A stretch of DNA of 64,000 bases, taken from the NCBI GenBank assembly GCA_963575745.1, contig CAUYUJ010020615.1:1133736-1197735 (forward strand), given 5' to 3'. This stretch comes from Prorocentrum cordatum. Taxonomy: Eukaryota > Sar > Dinophyceae > Prorocentrales > Prorocentraceae. The notes below the pieces were generated by a model. The model searched no databases. It saw only the letters and a program-made list of their open reading frames with translations, and had not been told where the DNA came from. Below, piece by piece: positions 43,068-51,410 of the stretch; within the stretch, counting starts at the first letter, position 1, and each line of letters opens with the position of its first letter. The position numbers and the translations under genes are program-made.

Positions 43068-43182
43068 ACACATCCTAGGATTTTCAACATTTTCTGGAGT
43101 TTCGTGCTCCCCCCCACTACACATATTTTCTCATATTTTCCGGAGAATCGACGATTATTTGTGTCTGTGTTGTCCCTCCTGA
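43068..43182. repeat. Dispersed repeat family 3, copy 2
   Basis: Partner of 21790-21912. Confidence 0.65.
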
Positions 43183-43443
43183 CATGAACTCGTGAAGGGG
43201 CCTGTGAAGAGGGAGCTTGGAGGGAGAGTCTATTCCAACATCGTTGAGGAGTCTTGGGTTTCCACTGGTCCTCCTCCTCCTCCTCTTTCTCCCTCCTCCT
43301 CCTCCTCCTCCGCCTCCTCCTCTCCCATGTCCTCGGAAGAATGTCTTGCATGTTTCCATATACCCACTCGGGGTAGTGCTCTTCTGCAGTGCGTGCGGGG
43401 TCGATATGAAATAGGAAACCTCCGGGGCCTCAAGCGAGATTAC

Positions 43444-43474
<31 letters not shown>

Positions 43475-44898
43475 AGTCGTCAGCGTCGTCAGCGTCGTCA
43501 GCGTCGTCGTCGTCGTCGTCGTCGACCGCACCAGCCTCTTCCTCAAGGGGGGTGCAGAGGGCGCTGGGTCTCACGGGCACGGAGGGCAGGGGCAGGGAGG
43601 GAGGACAGAGGGGAGGGGAGGGGCGAAAAAGCGGAAGGGGCCACGGGAAAGGGGTGGAAGACGGGACCAGGCAGAGGGTGGGGGTGAGCGCGGGCCCCCC
43701 CTCCCACGCATTCCTCCCCCCTTCCATCCCTCCTTCCAGGCTCCGCTCACCTCCTCCCTCACCTCCCCCTCCCCCATGCCATGCGACGGACCGAAAAATG
43801 ATCAGCCATACGGCGGACCGAAAAGTGACAAGAATTGGCTTGCGTGTTTCAGCATGGGGGAAGCGGGTCCTGAGGGAAATGGGTCCTGGGCCCTGGGGCC
43901 TTCCCTCAGGACCACCTCTTCATCAAGAGTCGCTTCCGGTCCCGGTGCTCGGTACTCGTGGAGGGCCCCGAGAGCCTGGTAATGACAAAAAACCTAAGGA
44001 TTTCTTTCCCTCAGGACCCGCTTCCCCTTGGCGAATGTTCGCCCGCGCCCTTCTCGAGGTCGGGCGCTGGCCTGTCTCCCCCTGCTGGCCTGTGCTACCC
44101 CCGTCTCTTGCCGCAACTCCGCCTCCTGGCCAGTCTGTGCTCTCCGTTCGGACGGGGCCAGGACGAGGACGCATCCGTCATGGGGCACTCCAGAGCGCTC
44201 TCAGAGCGTTCCGGGACGCTCTGGCAGGGCCGCGGCGCCCAATACTCCGGAGCCGCCCGATCTCACAGATTCTCGATGCATCCACACCCGAACTTCCAAC
44301 TTACCCTCGCCCTGGCCTCGGCTTGCCCCCCCGCCTGCGCGCCCCGCCCCCCCCCCCCCTTCTGGACGTCACCCCGGCGTCCGACCTCCAGGCGGCCGAG
44401 CGGGTGGCCCGGCTTCCCCGACGGGCGCGGGCGCCACACGACCTGGAGGTCGGCAGCGGAGGGGGGCGGGGCGGCGGCAGGGAGGGGAGGGAAGGGGTAA
44501 AGAGGGAAGGGAGGGGAGGGAGATGAGCGAGGGAGGGGGAAGAGGCAGGAGGGAGGGAAAAGGTGAGAGGGATGGACGGGGGGGGGTGGAGGTGGGAGGG
44601 AGAGAACCGTCCGTCAAACTAGCTATCCGCATCTTGCATTCGATGACACCATCCCGAAGGGAGAAACGTTAAGCAAGATTCCCGCATCTGATCTTACATG
44701 GCGCCGACTCGCAAGGACAAGAGCCACCTGGCGTCGCGTGCCCGCACCCCGCAGGGACTATCGTTCCTCGTCGCGCAGGTGGTTAGGAGGGGAGGATAGG
44801 CCGCAGCCCAAGTTGGGGCCTCGTCTCCTCCTCTTTCTATTCTTTCTCCTCCTCCTCCTCCTCCTCCTCCTCTTCCTCCTCCTCCTTTCTTATTTTCC
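43183..44898. other. Intergenic with trinucleotide tracts
   Basis: It includes a block at 43213-43270 matching 52288-52345 (CTTGGAGGGAG, ATCGTTGA), a CTC tract, family-4 repeat copy 2 (43315-43442), a (GTC)n tract at 43441-43524, purine-rich sequence and a CTC tract (about 44840-44890) adjoining the YR element. Frames in 43550-44670 are compositional. Confidence 0.5.
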
Positions 44899-45079
44899 TC
44901 TCTCCTCCTCGGGCCAGACGGAAACAGGCGCAGCCTTGTGGATGCACATCTGTTTTTCAATCTCTGTCTGATCAAATTGCATGGCGAATAGATTTATCCC
45001 TCGAGCGAGCTCAGGCCGAGGCTCCTCTGCCTCGGCAAGCACGGGCCTGTACAGGCCACAAACGACACAGCAACTCCCA
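44899..45079 (-). repeat. Terminal repeat B2
   Basis: 181 bp identical to 45179-45359 on the same strand, exactly 280 bp apart. It forms the 3' end of the element. Confidence 0.9.
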
Positions 45080-45112
45080 ACTATATAGGCAGAAGGCGGG
45101 GACGGCGGGTGG

Positions 45113-45179
45113 AAAGACTTGAGCGTAAACAGTTGCGGCCAGGCACCGAGAGAGAAAGACGTTCCGAGAACTGTAGCAT
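45113..45179 (-). repeat. Internal repeat A2
   Basis: 67 bp identical to A1 at 51344-51410. It touches B1 at 45179, so B1A2 recreates a circle junction. Confidence 0.9.
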
Positions 45180-45359
45180 CTCTCCTCCTCGGGCCAGACG
45201 GAAACAGGCGCAGCCTTGTGGATGCACATCTGTTTTTCAATCTCTGTCTGATCAAATTGCATGGCGAATAGATTTATCCCTCGAGCGAGCTCAGGCCGAG
45301 GCTCCTCTGCCTCGGCAAGCACGGGCCTGTACAGGCCACAAACGACACAGCAACTCCCA
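45179..45359 (-). repeat. Internal repeat B1
   Basis: 181 bp identical to B2. It starts 38 bp after the stop codon of the methyltransferase frame on the coding strand. Confidence 0.9.
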
Positions 45360-45397
45360 GACCCATACTGTGCCCTGGAGCCGCCTGAGGTGCAACC

Positions 45398-46186
45398 TCA
45401 ACCTAAACAGCGAGACAATCGAGCCCCACGAAGAGCCTCTGCCGACCTAATTACCCAGAGGACAATCGCTTTGGACAATCGCTTGGGGTAAGATGCCGCG
45501 AGAGCGGTCAGATTGACACTACTTCCAGGGAGCTTTCCTCGCAAGATTATGCGAGGTTTAAAACAGAAACTACAAGAACCATGGCCGGAACACAAAACGT
45601 TCTCTTGTCTAAGCATTGGGACGTGCCAGCCTACAAAGCGGGTGCGTTTGCGCCAACGCGCCCCAAAGGCGCACTGGTCTAGAACCAGCTGTCTACAAGA
45701 GGGGTGGCCCATGAGGGCCGCCATATTGGGTTCACGCCAGGCCTTGGACGCGTGAGGGTTCTCAAGGAGCAGAGGTACCTTTTGTTTGATGCAAGCCCTG
45801 ACGAGCCGTCTGGTGGCCATGAGCGTGCTATTGCCCAGGTTGAGACGAACTGCTTCAGCAGGGGTCGGGTCGGGAATCCCGTAGGGACACCATGATCGTC
45901 TGATCTGGCGGAAGAGAGCCGGAGTCCAGCTGCTGCACGGAAAGGCTGCAAACACGCCCTTGACTATGCCTGACTGAATCCAACCTATGAGCACGTTGAC
46001 CACCACTGCGTTCGACAGGTCATACTCTGGGCCGTTGAGCACATCGAAACTGATACAGCTCTCACCCTGAAATTTCATGCAGTCGGCAATGGTCCCAGTG
46101 CCAGAGAACAAATCTAGATACACTTTGCGCTCATAACTGGATTGAAGAAACTGACGCAATACCTGTCGCAACTTTGCTCGAACCAT
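45398..46186 (-). other. SAM-dependent methyltransferase domain (cytosine-C5-like)
   Basis: The last 262 codons of the long frame, beginning with an ATG at 46186. Motifs: KVYLDLFSGTGTIAD (motif I, SAM-binding), SFDVLNGPEYDLSN (acidic end of strand 2), FAAFPCSSWTPA (PC dipeptide, the cytosine-C5 nucleophile position), VPLLLENPHASKAW (E-N dipeptide) and a C-terminal Cys/His cluster (CSGHGSCSFC). The FGxG-PC-EN order points to a cytosine-5 methyltransferase-like fold rather than the Dam-type domain usually described in DIRS elements. The target recognition region is short, so activity is uncertain. It may be made as a separate protein or as the tail of the RT product. Confidence 0.7.
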
Positions 46187-49100
46187 GTGGGCAGGCAGAG
46201 AAACGTCTAAACCCGCGTTGTGATCCCCACGACCTTCATGGAAAGGTTTCCTTACTTTGCTGCCACCAGCACCGTGGCCGTGGTCCCGGGAGGAACAGGG
46301 ACTCTGGCTGGAAGGCCCATGTACTGGCTCAGCTGCTTGTCGATCAGACTGCCGTAGTCGCGCGCTCTGACGGGTGAGCCCTCGAGAGACTTCAATACCC
46401 TGGCGTGCTTCTCGTACCGTTTCACCGCAGTGTCCGTGGCCCGACGGCCGCGGCGCTTGATGGCCTCCAACGATCGAGTCTGTCTGAGAGCATCGTCGCT
46501 GGCGCCTATGTGCCTCCTCATGTACGGGTGGAGCTTCGCCTGCCCCAGGTCTGCGACCTCCCTCACCCTCTTGAAAAGGCTGGAGAACTTGCGATAGTCG
46601 AAGGACCACCCTTTGTCCAGCGGGTTGCGTTTCTTCCAAGTAGCAAACCGTGGGTATAGGTATGTCAACTCCAAGCTGTCCAGCAAGATGCTCTCGTCGA
46701 ACTCCTTCGTCTTGGTGAGCCCTGCCTCCTCCTCTGGCGCAAGTAAGAGTGCCCCGTGAGAAGTCCTTGAACCCGCCAGTGGAGGCACTAGCTGATGTAC
46801 ACGAAGACCCCGACACTTGCTCGGCCGCAAGTAGAGCCGAAAGAGAAAGATGAGGCACGGTGCGGACTCCAGCTCGTTGAGGTATAACGCCGCATAGAGC
46901 TCCTCCAGATACTCCAGCATGGCCCTGCTGATGTCCGAGCTCGAACTCAACATCACTCCGTTGGTGCTGGCCCAGTCCTTGAACTCCTGGAAGTACCTGT
47001 CGTACCTCATCGCCGATAGACGAGTCACTTTGTTGGCCTCCAAAAAATACTGGCCGAACTGCCTCGCATGCACTGCCTCGTCCATGTGCTCGCGCCGTCT
47101 GCGCCTTGCCCTCTGAGTGCGAAGCTGCGACGTGCGGTCCTTCCTGGCCTCTGTCACAGGCCTCTTGGCGGGCATGGGCAGTCTCCTGGCTAGCAGCGCC
47201 TTCTGGTTCGGAGTCACTTGAGCCGTCCAGTTCGAGGAGGCCGTCATTGAAGTCCTCGAAATCATAGCCTGATGGTCTCAGCGGCTGAGAGCCACCGCCG
47301 AGCGTCCAGTGCCCATCGTCGAACTCGTTGATGAGGTGCTGGCTGTCTGTGGACCTGGCGAGCGTCTCGACAGCAGACTGGAGCGCAACACGCGCCTCGG
47401 CATCTCGGACGATCCAGGGAGGGCGAGCGTCTCGCGGCCCGCCGCCGCCCCAGACGGGCGGCCCAGTCTTGAGCCTCGATGCGGCGTCGGCAGGATTGAA
47501 CTCTGAGGGGGCCCACCTTGTGACAAAGTCTGAATCCGAGATCATGGACAAGGCGGCGAGCTGGCGACAATGTCTGTTGATACTGGCATTGCTGGCTCTG
47601 CCCTTACCCTGCGCCAAGACAAACCCCAGATTGTCTCCCAGGAAAAGGTGACGATGCGAAAATTGACGGGTGGAGCGGAGACGATTTCTGGCTGCGATGA
47701 CGGTGGCACGGCCCTCCGAAGAAGTAATGCTCTCTGCGAGCCGCCAGCGCCCCCGCACCTTGAGGCCCCACTCGCTGAAGTCGCCAATGTCCCCACGACG
47801 GATGTCGAACAACTCAGGTGGAAGCTCGTCTGGGGGGCAATCTGAATCTGGCACGGTCTTGACCTGGCCGTCGGGCTCGGCCAAGGCACGCTGTCGAGCC
47901 TGAACTGCATCGTCGACTGCGAACCTCCAACGTTCGCTCTGGCGGCCCCAACCTCGGACAGTCTCCAGCGGGAAGCTCCGGTTCACAATACCGAACCCCC
48001 CGTTGTCGGTCGCGTTGGCGCCCTCGGAGTCTGAAGCCGTAACCACTGTAGCCCATGGCCTCTTAGTGTCAGCGTAGGCAAGCGGAAGCAGTACCATCAT
48101 CCATCGAAGCTCCTTCGACACGGCTGGCCAAAGGCGAATCCGCTTGGGACCTGCGACGTCGATGAACCTGTAAATGGCGCGCGGGGTGCTGAGCAGACAC
48201 CGACGAAGGATGGCCGACCAAGTGAAGTGGCCCACAATGCGGTGAAGGAGCTCGCCTGAGCAGAAGCCCTCGTCCAGGATACCCTTGATGGCGAGGCGCA
48301 CCTTCCAGCACCGGCGATGGCCGACTGAAATGCGCCCGCTGGCCCTGTCCAAGGTCATTCCAGTGAACTGAGCCTCGGGAAGACCGTGCTCGAGCTCCTT
48401 GCATTGTAAGCCATCAGCTGCTAACTGCGCATAAAGCTTTCGGGCCATGCCCCTGACGACGTCGTCATCAGCGCCCGCGACCCCAGCATTGTCCACGTAG
48501 ATGGCCGTGCCGAAGCCGTCGCCAGTGACGTCAGGTGCCTGCTTCTTGTCCAGTAAGAAGGCTGAGGGTGGCACTCCCGCTCGAAGAGCGCTGGCCGTGA
48601 CCATAGCCTGACAGAAGTAGAGCGCCCAGGACCAGCCCATCGCCATGACCTCCAGGTGCGGTGTGACGTAGCCTGTGGACGTGATGCCCAGCTGGTCGCA
48701 CAACCTGCCGTCCACGCGGCGAAGTTGACTGGCCGAAACTCTGGGAAGAGCGAACCAATCCGAAACCCCTGGTGGAGCCTTACATCGGTAAAACGCGTTG
48801 TCAACGTCCATCTGAGACAGCACCAAATCATCCGTGACTCCGATCTCCATGGATGCCCAGGATGAGGGAGTCGGCAGACGAGAGTGGGCTGGCTCATCGA
48901 ACATCATGTTCACCGCTCTAGTATCCAGAATCATCCGTAATCTGCCATCCTTTTTTGCAACAAAGAAGATGCCAACAGTGGCCGCCCGTTCAGCTCGGAG
49001 CGATACAAGATTAGCCCGTACCATCTGCATGATGAAATCAGCATAACGCTTCTGATCTTTGACAAGAGCAGGATCACTATAAGGTTGAATTGTGCTTGTG

Positions 49101-49582
49101 GTCGCGGTCGAGTCGGAGTCTACTCTAGTCCGCAAGTTCGTCGAAATGGACCTCCAGCGTTGTAGGGCCAGACCGGACAGCACCTGCTCGCCGTCGGCCA
49201 GACCGCCCATGGTGGGCAACGAGACTAGGTCAGGCTGGAAGCTGCGCCGAGGGTCAGAGTCGGAGTACCCAGGGCGACTGCCGCCAAGCTCCGCCAGGGC
49301 TTGCGCGGCTGTGCAAGGAGGCGGTGGTATCGAACTGTAGATGTCGGTCAGCAGGCGCACGCCAAAATTCTGGGCCTCTGAGACCGTGAGACCTGGCGGC
49401 GGATGAATTGTGCAACCGTACATCTCGTTCAGACACTCCACTGCCGAATTTACCCAAGTCTGCCAATGCCGACGCATGTGAGAACGACGTCGAACAGCCC
49501 GGCAACCAGAGACCTGGGAACAAAATTGATCTTCTTGAGGATATGGCGACGCAAGAGGCAGCAGCTCTCGCGATACTGGCAT
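45398..49582 (-). CDS. Reverse transcriptase/RNase H ORF, extending through a methyltransferase domain
   Basis: 1,394 codons, ATG at 49582, 44 bp after the gag stop. Residues ~165-480 are a reverse transcriptase: VAKKDGRLRMILDTR, QMDVDNAF (motif A, Asp 259), MAMGWSWALYFCQ (motif B), IYVDN (motif C, 361-365, Asn replacing the second Asp). Residues ~510-705 are a DIRS-type RNase H: TASDSEGA, SSEGRATV (Glu 623), FLGDN (Asp 650), RWAPSEFNPADAASR (Asp 699). Residues ~790-1125 lie over the recombinase ORF in another frame and look low-complexity (Gln/Ser/Gly/Arg). Residues 1133-1394 are the methyltransferase. No stop interrupts it. It could be one polyprotein, or RT and methyltransferase made separately. 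Confidence 0.85.
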   Translation of the reverse strand: MPVSRELLPLASPYPQEDQFCSQVSGCRAVRRRSHMRRHWQTWVNSAVECLNEMYGCTIHPPPGLTVSEAQNFGVRLLTDIYSSIPPPPCTAAQALAELGGSRPGYSDSDPRRSFQPDLVSLPTMGGLADGEQVLSGLALQRWRSISTNLRTRVDSDSTATTSTIQPYSDPALVKDQKRYADFIMQMVRANLVSLRAERAATVGIFFVAKKDGRLRMILDTRAVNMMFDEPAHSRLPTPSSWASMEIGVTDDLVLSQMDVDNAFYRCKAPPGVSDWFALPRVSASQLRRVDGRLCDQLGITSTGYVTPHLEVMAMGWSWALYFCQAMVTASALRAGVPPSAFLLDKKQAPDVTGDGFGTAIYVDNAGVAGADDDVVRGMARKLYAQLAADGLQCKELEHGLPEAQFTGMTLDRASGRISVGHRRCWKVRLAIKGILDEGFCSGELLHRIVGHFTWSAILRRCLLSTPRAIYRFIDVAGPKRIRLWPAVSKELRWMMVLLPLAYADTKRPWATVVTASDSEGANATDNGGFGIVNRSFPLETVRGWGRQSERWRFAVDDAVQARQRALAEPDGQVKTVPDSDCPPDELPPELFDIRRGDIGDFSEWGLKVRGRWRLAESITSSEGRATVIAARNRLRSTRQFSHRHLFLGDNLGFVLAQGKGRASNASINRHCRQLAALSMISDSDFVTRWAPSEFNPADAASRLKTGPPVWGGGGPRDARPPWIVRDAEARVALQSAVETLARSTDSQHLINEFDDGHWTLGGGSQPLRPSGYDFEDFNDGLLELDGSSDSEPEGAASQETAHARQEACDRGQEGPHVAASHSEGKAQTARAHGRGSACEAVRPVFFGGQQSDSSIGDEVRQVLPGVQGLGQHQRSDVEFELGHQQGHAGVSGGALCGVIPQRAGVRTVPHLSLSALLAAEQVSGSSCTSASASTGGFKDFSRGTLTCARGGGRAHQDEGVRREHLAGQLGVDIPIPTVCYLEETQPAGQRVVLRLSQVLQPFQEGEGGRRPGAGEAPPVHEEAHRRQRRCSQTDSIVGGHQAPRPSGHGHCGETVREARQGIEVSRGLTRQSARLRQSDRQAAEPVHGPSSQSPCSSRDHGHGAGGSKVRKPFHEGRGDHNAGLDVSLPAHMVRAKLRQVLRQFLQSSYERKVYLDLFSGTGTIADCMKFQGESCISFDVLNGPEYDLSNAVVVNVLIGWIQSGIVKGVFAAFPCSSWTPALFRQIRRSWCPYGIPDPTPAEAVRLNLGNSTLMATRRLVRACIKQKVPLLLENPHASKAWREPNMAALMGHPSCRQLVLDQCAFGARWRKRTRFVGWHVPMLRQENVLCSGHGSCSFCFKPRIILRGKLPGSSVNLTALAASYPKRLSKAIVLWVIRSAEALRGARLSRCLG
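46252..47265 (-). CDS. Tyrosine recombinase, overlapping in another frame
   Basis: 337 residues from the ATG at 47265, wholly inside the RT/methyltransferase ORF but in a different frame. Residues ~60-130 resemble a core-binding domain (HARQFGQYFLEANKVTRLS). The catalytic region has FRLYLRPSKCRGLRV (box I Arg 147), a beta-like segment LTKTKEFDESILLD, HPYMRRHIGASDDAL (box II, Arg 251-His 252) and RGRRATDTAVKRYEK with the nucleophile Tyr 284. The usual first box II His appears to be Tyr 248. The enzyme would join the circular DNA copy to the target. Position between RNase H and methyltransferase matches DIRS-type elements. Confidence 0.8.
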   Translation of the reverse strand: MISRTSMTASSNWTAQVTPNQKALLARRLPMPAKRPVTEARKDRTSQLRTQRARRRRREHMDEAVHARQFGQYFLEANKVTRLSAMRYDRYFQEFKDWASTNGVMLSSSSDISRAMLEYLEELYAALYLNELESAPCLIFLFRLYLRPSKCRGLRVHQLVPPLAGSRTSHGALLLAPEEEAGLTKTKEFDESILLDSLELTYLYPRFATWKKRNPLDKGWSFDYRKFSSLFKRVREVADLGQAKLHPYMRRHIGASDDALRQTRSLEAIKRRGRRATDTAVKRYEKHARVLKSLEGSPVRARDYGSLIDKQLSQYMGLPARVPVPPGTTATVLVAAK

Positions 49583-49626
49583 CCCTGATTTCGGCGGCTG
49601 GACGGGACCCCAGCCGCCTGTGGCTC

Positions 49627-51123
49627 TCAGGTACTCTGGGCTGCCGCTGCTGCAGCTGCAGTGGCCTCTCTCTGGACCTTGGCAGCGGCCTTGGCGGCAG
49701 CCCTGTCGGATTTGCTCTTGCCTTTGCCGTCACTGATCGGAAGACCTGGCACATCATGCAGAGACGATAGCGGCAGTGGCCGCTGGGAATGTGGTGCCTG
49801 ACCAGCCTGCAACCTCCTCTCCTCGTCGAGCTTCCTGGATTCTTTTGCAATGGTCGACTCGCAATGTAGTTCCGAGGCTACGTACTCCTCGAGCAGTGGG
49901 CATAGCATCAACTGGCCCCAAGTCTCCCCAACCACCAAGTACAGAAACTCATCCTGCAGAATGTTGTCAATCTGGCTATTGGTGCGCAAATGCATGTGCT
50001 TGTAGCGGTACTCCGCCAGCTGAGCGCGCCGAAGCAGGAGTTCAACAAACGCAGGTTCTGACGCATTGACCTGGTCGTAAGTCACCGCGTACTCCACTGC
50101 TTTCATGGCCGTCTCGTGATCCGAAACTCCAGGGTCGGCAACTGAAAGAGCACACGTCGACTTCCAACACGAATGACGAGCCCGTGGGTGTCCGTTGGTT
50201 TGTAGTATGAACTGCAGGCACCACTTAGTAGTACGCGGCCCCGTAGGGGGCCATGAGTCCCACTCAGTCTCCGAGGTGAGGTCGACGGCGACTTTGAAAC
50301 CCTTGAACCTTTTCCCATGCCGACCTCCAGTAATCTCCAATATGCGAGCGTCCAGGTCTACATCGTCGCCGTCGTCTCCGCCACCAATGGCCGGATCATG
50401 ATCCGAGATCAGCATGGTGACCCCGTCTTGCATGAGAACGCCAAAGTCCCTACAGATGGCCCAGCCCTCGCCGGACGGCTTGTCCAGCACCTTGCTCTCT
50501 GTCGAGCCGATGTCCAGCCAACGCCGATGAGGTGCGGGTAAGCGGCCCGTGCCGTAGATGAGACCTAGGTCGTGGCCGACCCTCAAAGCCACCGCGTCCT
50601 CCGGGCTGCTCGTCGGTAGTAGCAACGGTGGTGCAGCAGCTCCAGGGGGAGTAGCCGTACTATCTGCCGCACCTGCAGCGAGGCCCAGCTGGGCGATCGG
50701 CGCCACGGGGTCAACGCCGTCGTCGATAGCGGGAATCGGTCTCCGAAGATTCTGGGCTCGACCTGCCGCTTGAGCTCGTTCGTAATGAGCTGGGCGTAGT
50801 ATCTGTCCAAATTCGAAGAGCCGTCCCCAGTGGGACAGAGGCCCTAGGCCCTGCCCGACGATCGGTGTCCCCTCGAGATCGCAGGGCGCGCAAGCGAGCC
50901 GCAATGGGCAACTCAGCTCCTCCGGGTAGATAACTCCTGTCGGCGTCATTACCAGGCGAACTGTGGCGGCTGCTATGGCGGGCAGTACGCCCATGATCCT
51001 CTCTAAGGTGGTGGCGTCGCTGTACTCCAAGATCAGTCTCTTGTGCCAGAACCGCTTCTCGGACTCGTGTTTCGCGATGATCTCGCGGCCTGGGCAAAAT
51101 AACCTCTGAGCTAGATCCGTCAT
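49627..51123 (-). CDS. gag-like ORF of the YR retrotransposon
   Basis: 498 residues from the ATG at 51123, the first large ORF of the element. Residues 1-40 are basic and helical (REIIAKHESEKRFWHKRL), 140-200 Ala/Pro-rich, 245-275 acidic (GGGDDGDDVDLDARI), followed by an ordered part (FKGFKVAVDLTSETEWDSW; VELLLRRAQLAEYRYKHMHL), and a Lys/Ala-rich C terminus (KSDRAAAKAAAKVQREA). No zinc knuckle or protease signature is seen. By position it should be the capsid or RNA-binding protein; no family was recognised. Confidence 0.6.
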   Translation of the reverse strand: MTDLAQRLFCPGREIIAKHESEKRFWHKRLILEYSDATTLERIMGVLPAIAAATVRLVMTPTGVIYPEELSCPLRLACAPCDLEGTPIVGQGLGPLSHWGRLFEFGQILRPAHYERAQAAGRAQNLRRPIPAIDDGVDPVAPIAQLGLAAGAADSTATPPGAAAPPLLLPTSSPEDAVALRVGHDLGLIYGTGRLPAPHRRWLDIGSTESKVLDKPSGEGWAICRDFGVLMQDGVTMLISDHDPAIGGGDDGDDVDLDARILEITGGRHGKRFKGFKVAVDLTSETEWDSWPPTGPRTTKWCLQFILQTNGHPRARHSCWKSTCALSVADPGVSDHETAMKAVEYAVTYDQVNASEPAFVELLLRRAQLAEYRYKHMHLRTNSQIDNILQDEFLYLVVGETWGQLMLCPLLEEYVASELHCESTIAKESRKLDEERRLQAGQAPHSQRPLPLSSLHDVPGLPISDGKGKSKSDRAAAKAAAKVQREATAAAAAAAQST

Positions 51124-51319
51124 GTCGGCGGCAATACACTACGTGCCCCGCCGTCCCGACCACGACTCCTGCAGCAAACGTCACCACTGAGACAGCGTAT
51201 GGCGAGCCCACGTACGTACTCTGAACAGCGCAGGTGAGTGCAGACGAGGCTATCGGCGAGAGGGAAGGCCAGGCCACCTTGCCTGCCTCCCAAAGGGCAT
51301 GGGCTGCCGTGAGAAGCAT
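50711..51319 (-). other. Small upstream ORF with a membrane segment (5' part)
   Basis: From an ATG at 51319, 24 bp inside A1, a frame encodes ~65 plausible residues with a hydrophobic stretch (YAVSVVTFAAGVVVGTAGHV) followed by basic residues (YCRRH), like a single membrane helix. At 51123 the gag ATG starts in another frame. The rest of this frame, to 50711, overlaps gag and looks non-coding. It may be a separate leader protein or be joined to gag by frameshifting. Confidence 0.35.
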
Positions 51320-51343
51320 GCACCTCAGGCGTCGCCGCCCCAA

Positions 51344-51410
51344 AAAGACTTGAGCGTAAACAGTTGCGGCCAGGCACCGAGAGAGAAAGACGTTCCGAGA
51401 ACTGTAGCAT
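51344..51410 (-). repeat. Terminal repeat A1
   Basis: 67 bp identical to A2 (45113-45179), at the 5' end of the element on the coding strand. Confidence 0.9.

Larger units (their letters stand above)
44899..51410 (-). mobile_element. Tyrosine-recombinase (DIRS/Ngaro-class) retrotransposon
   Basis: On the coding strand: A1 (51410-51344), a short membrane ORF, a gag-like ORF, RT/RNase H, tyrosine recombinase, methyltransferase, then B1 (45359-45179) abutting A2 (45179-45113), a 33-bp spacer and B2 (45079-44899). A1 and A2 are identical over 67 bp; B1 and B2 over 181 bp. This A1-body-B1A2-B2 layout is the split direct repeat arrangement of Ngaro/PAT-type elements; B1A2 equals the joined ends of a circular intermediate. 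Identical repeats and long ORFs mean a recent, possibly functional copy. No target duplication is expected, as insertion is by the recombinase. Confidence 0.85.

Noticed and set aside
43552-44672. 324- and 214-codon plus-strand ORFs
   Set aside because: Gly/Arg/Pro-rich composition in purine-rich DNA, several overlapping frames, no domain.
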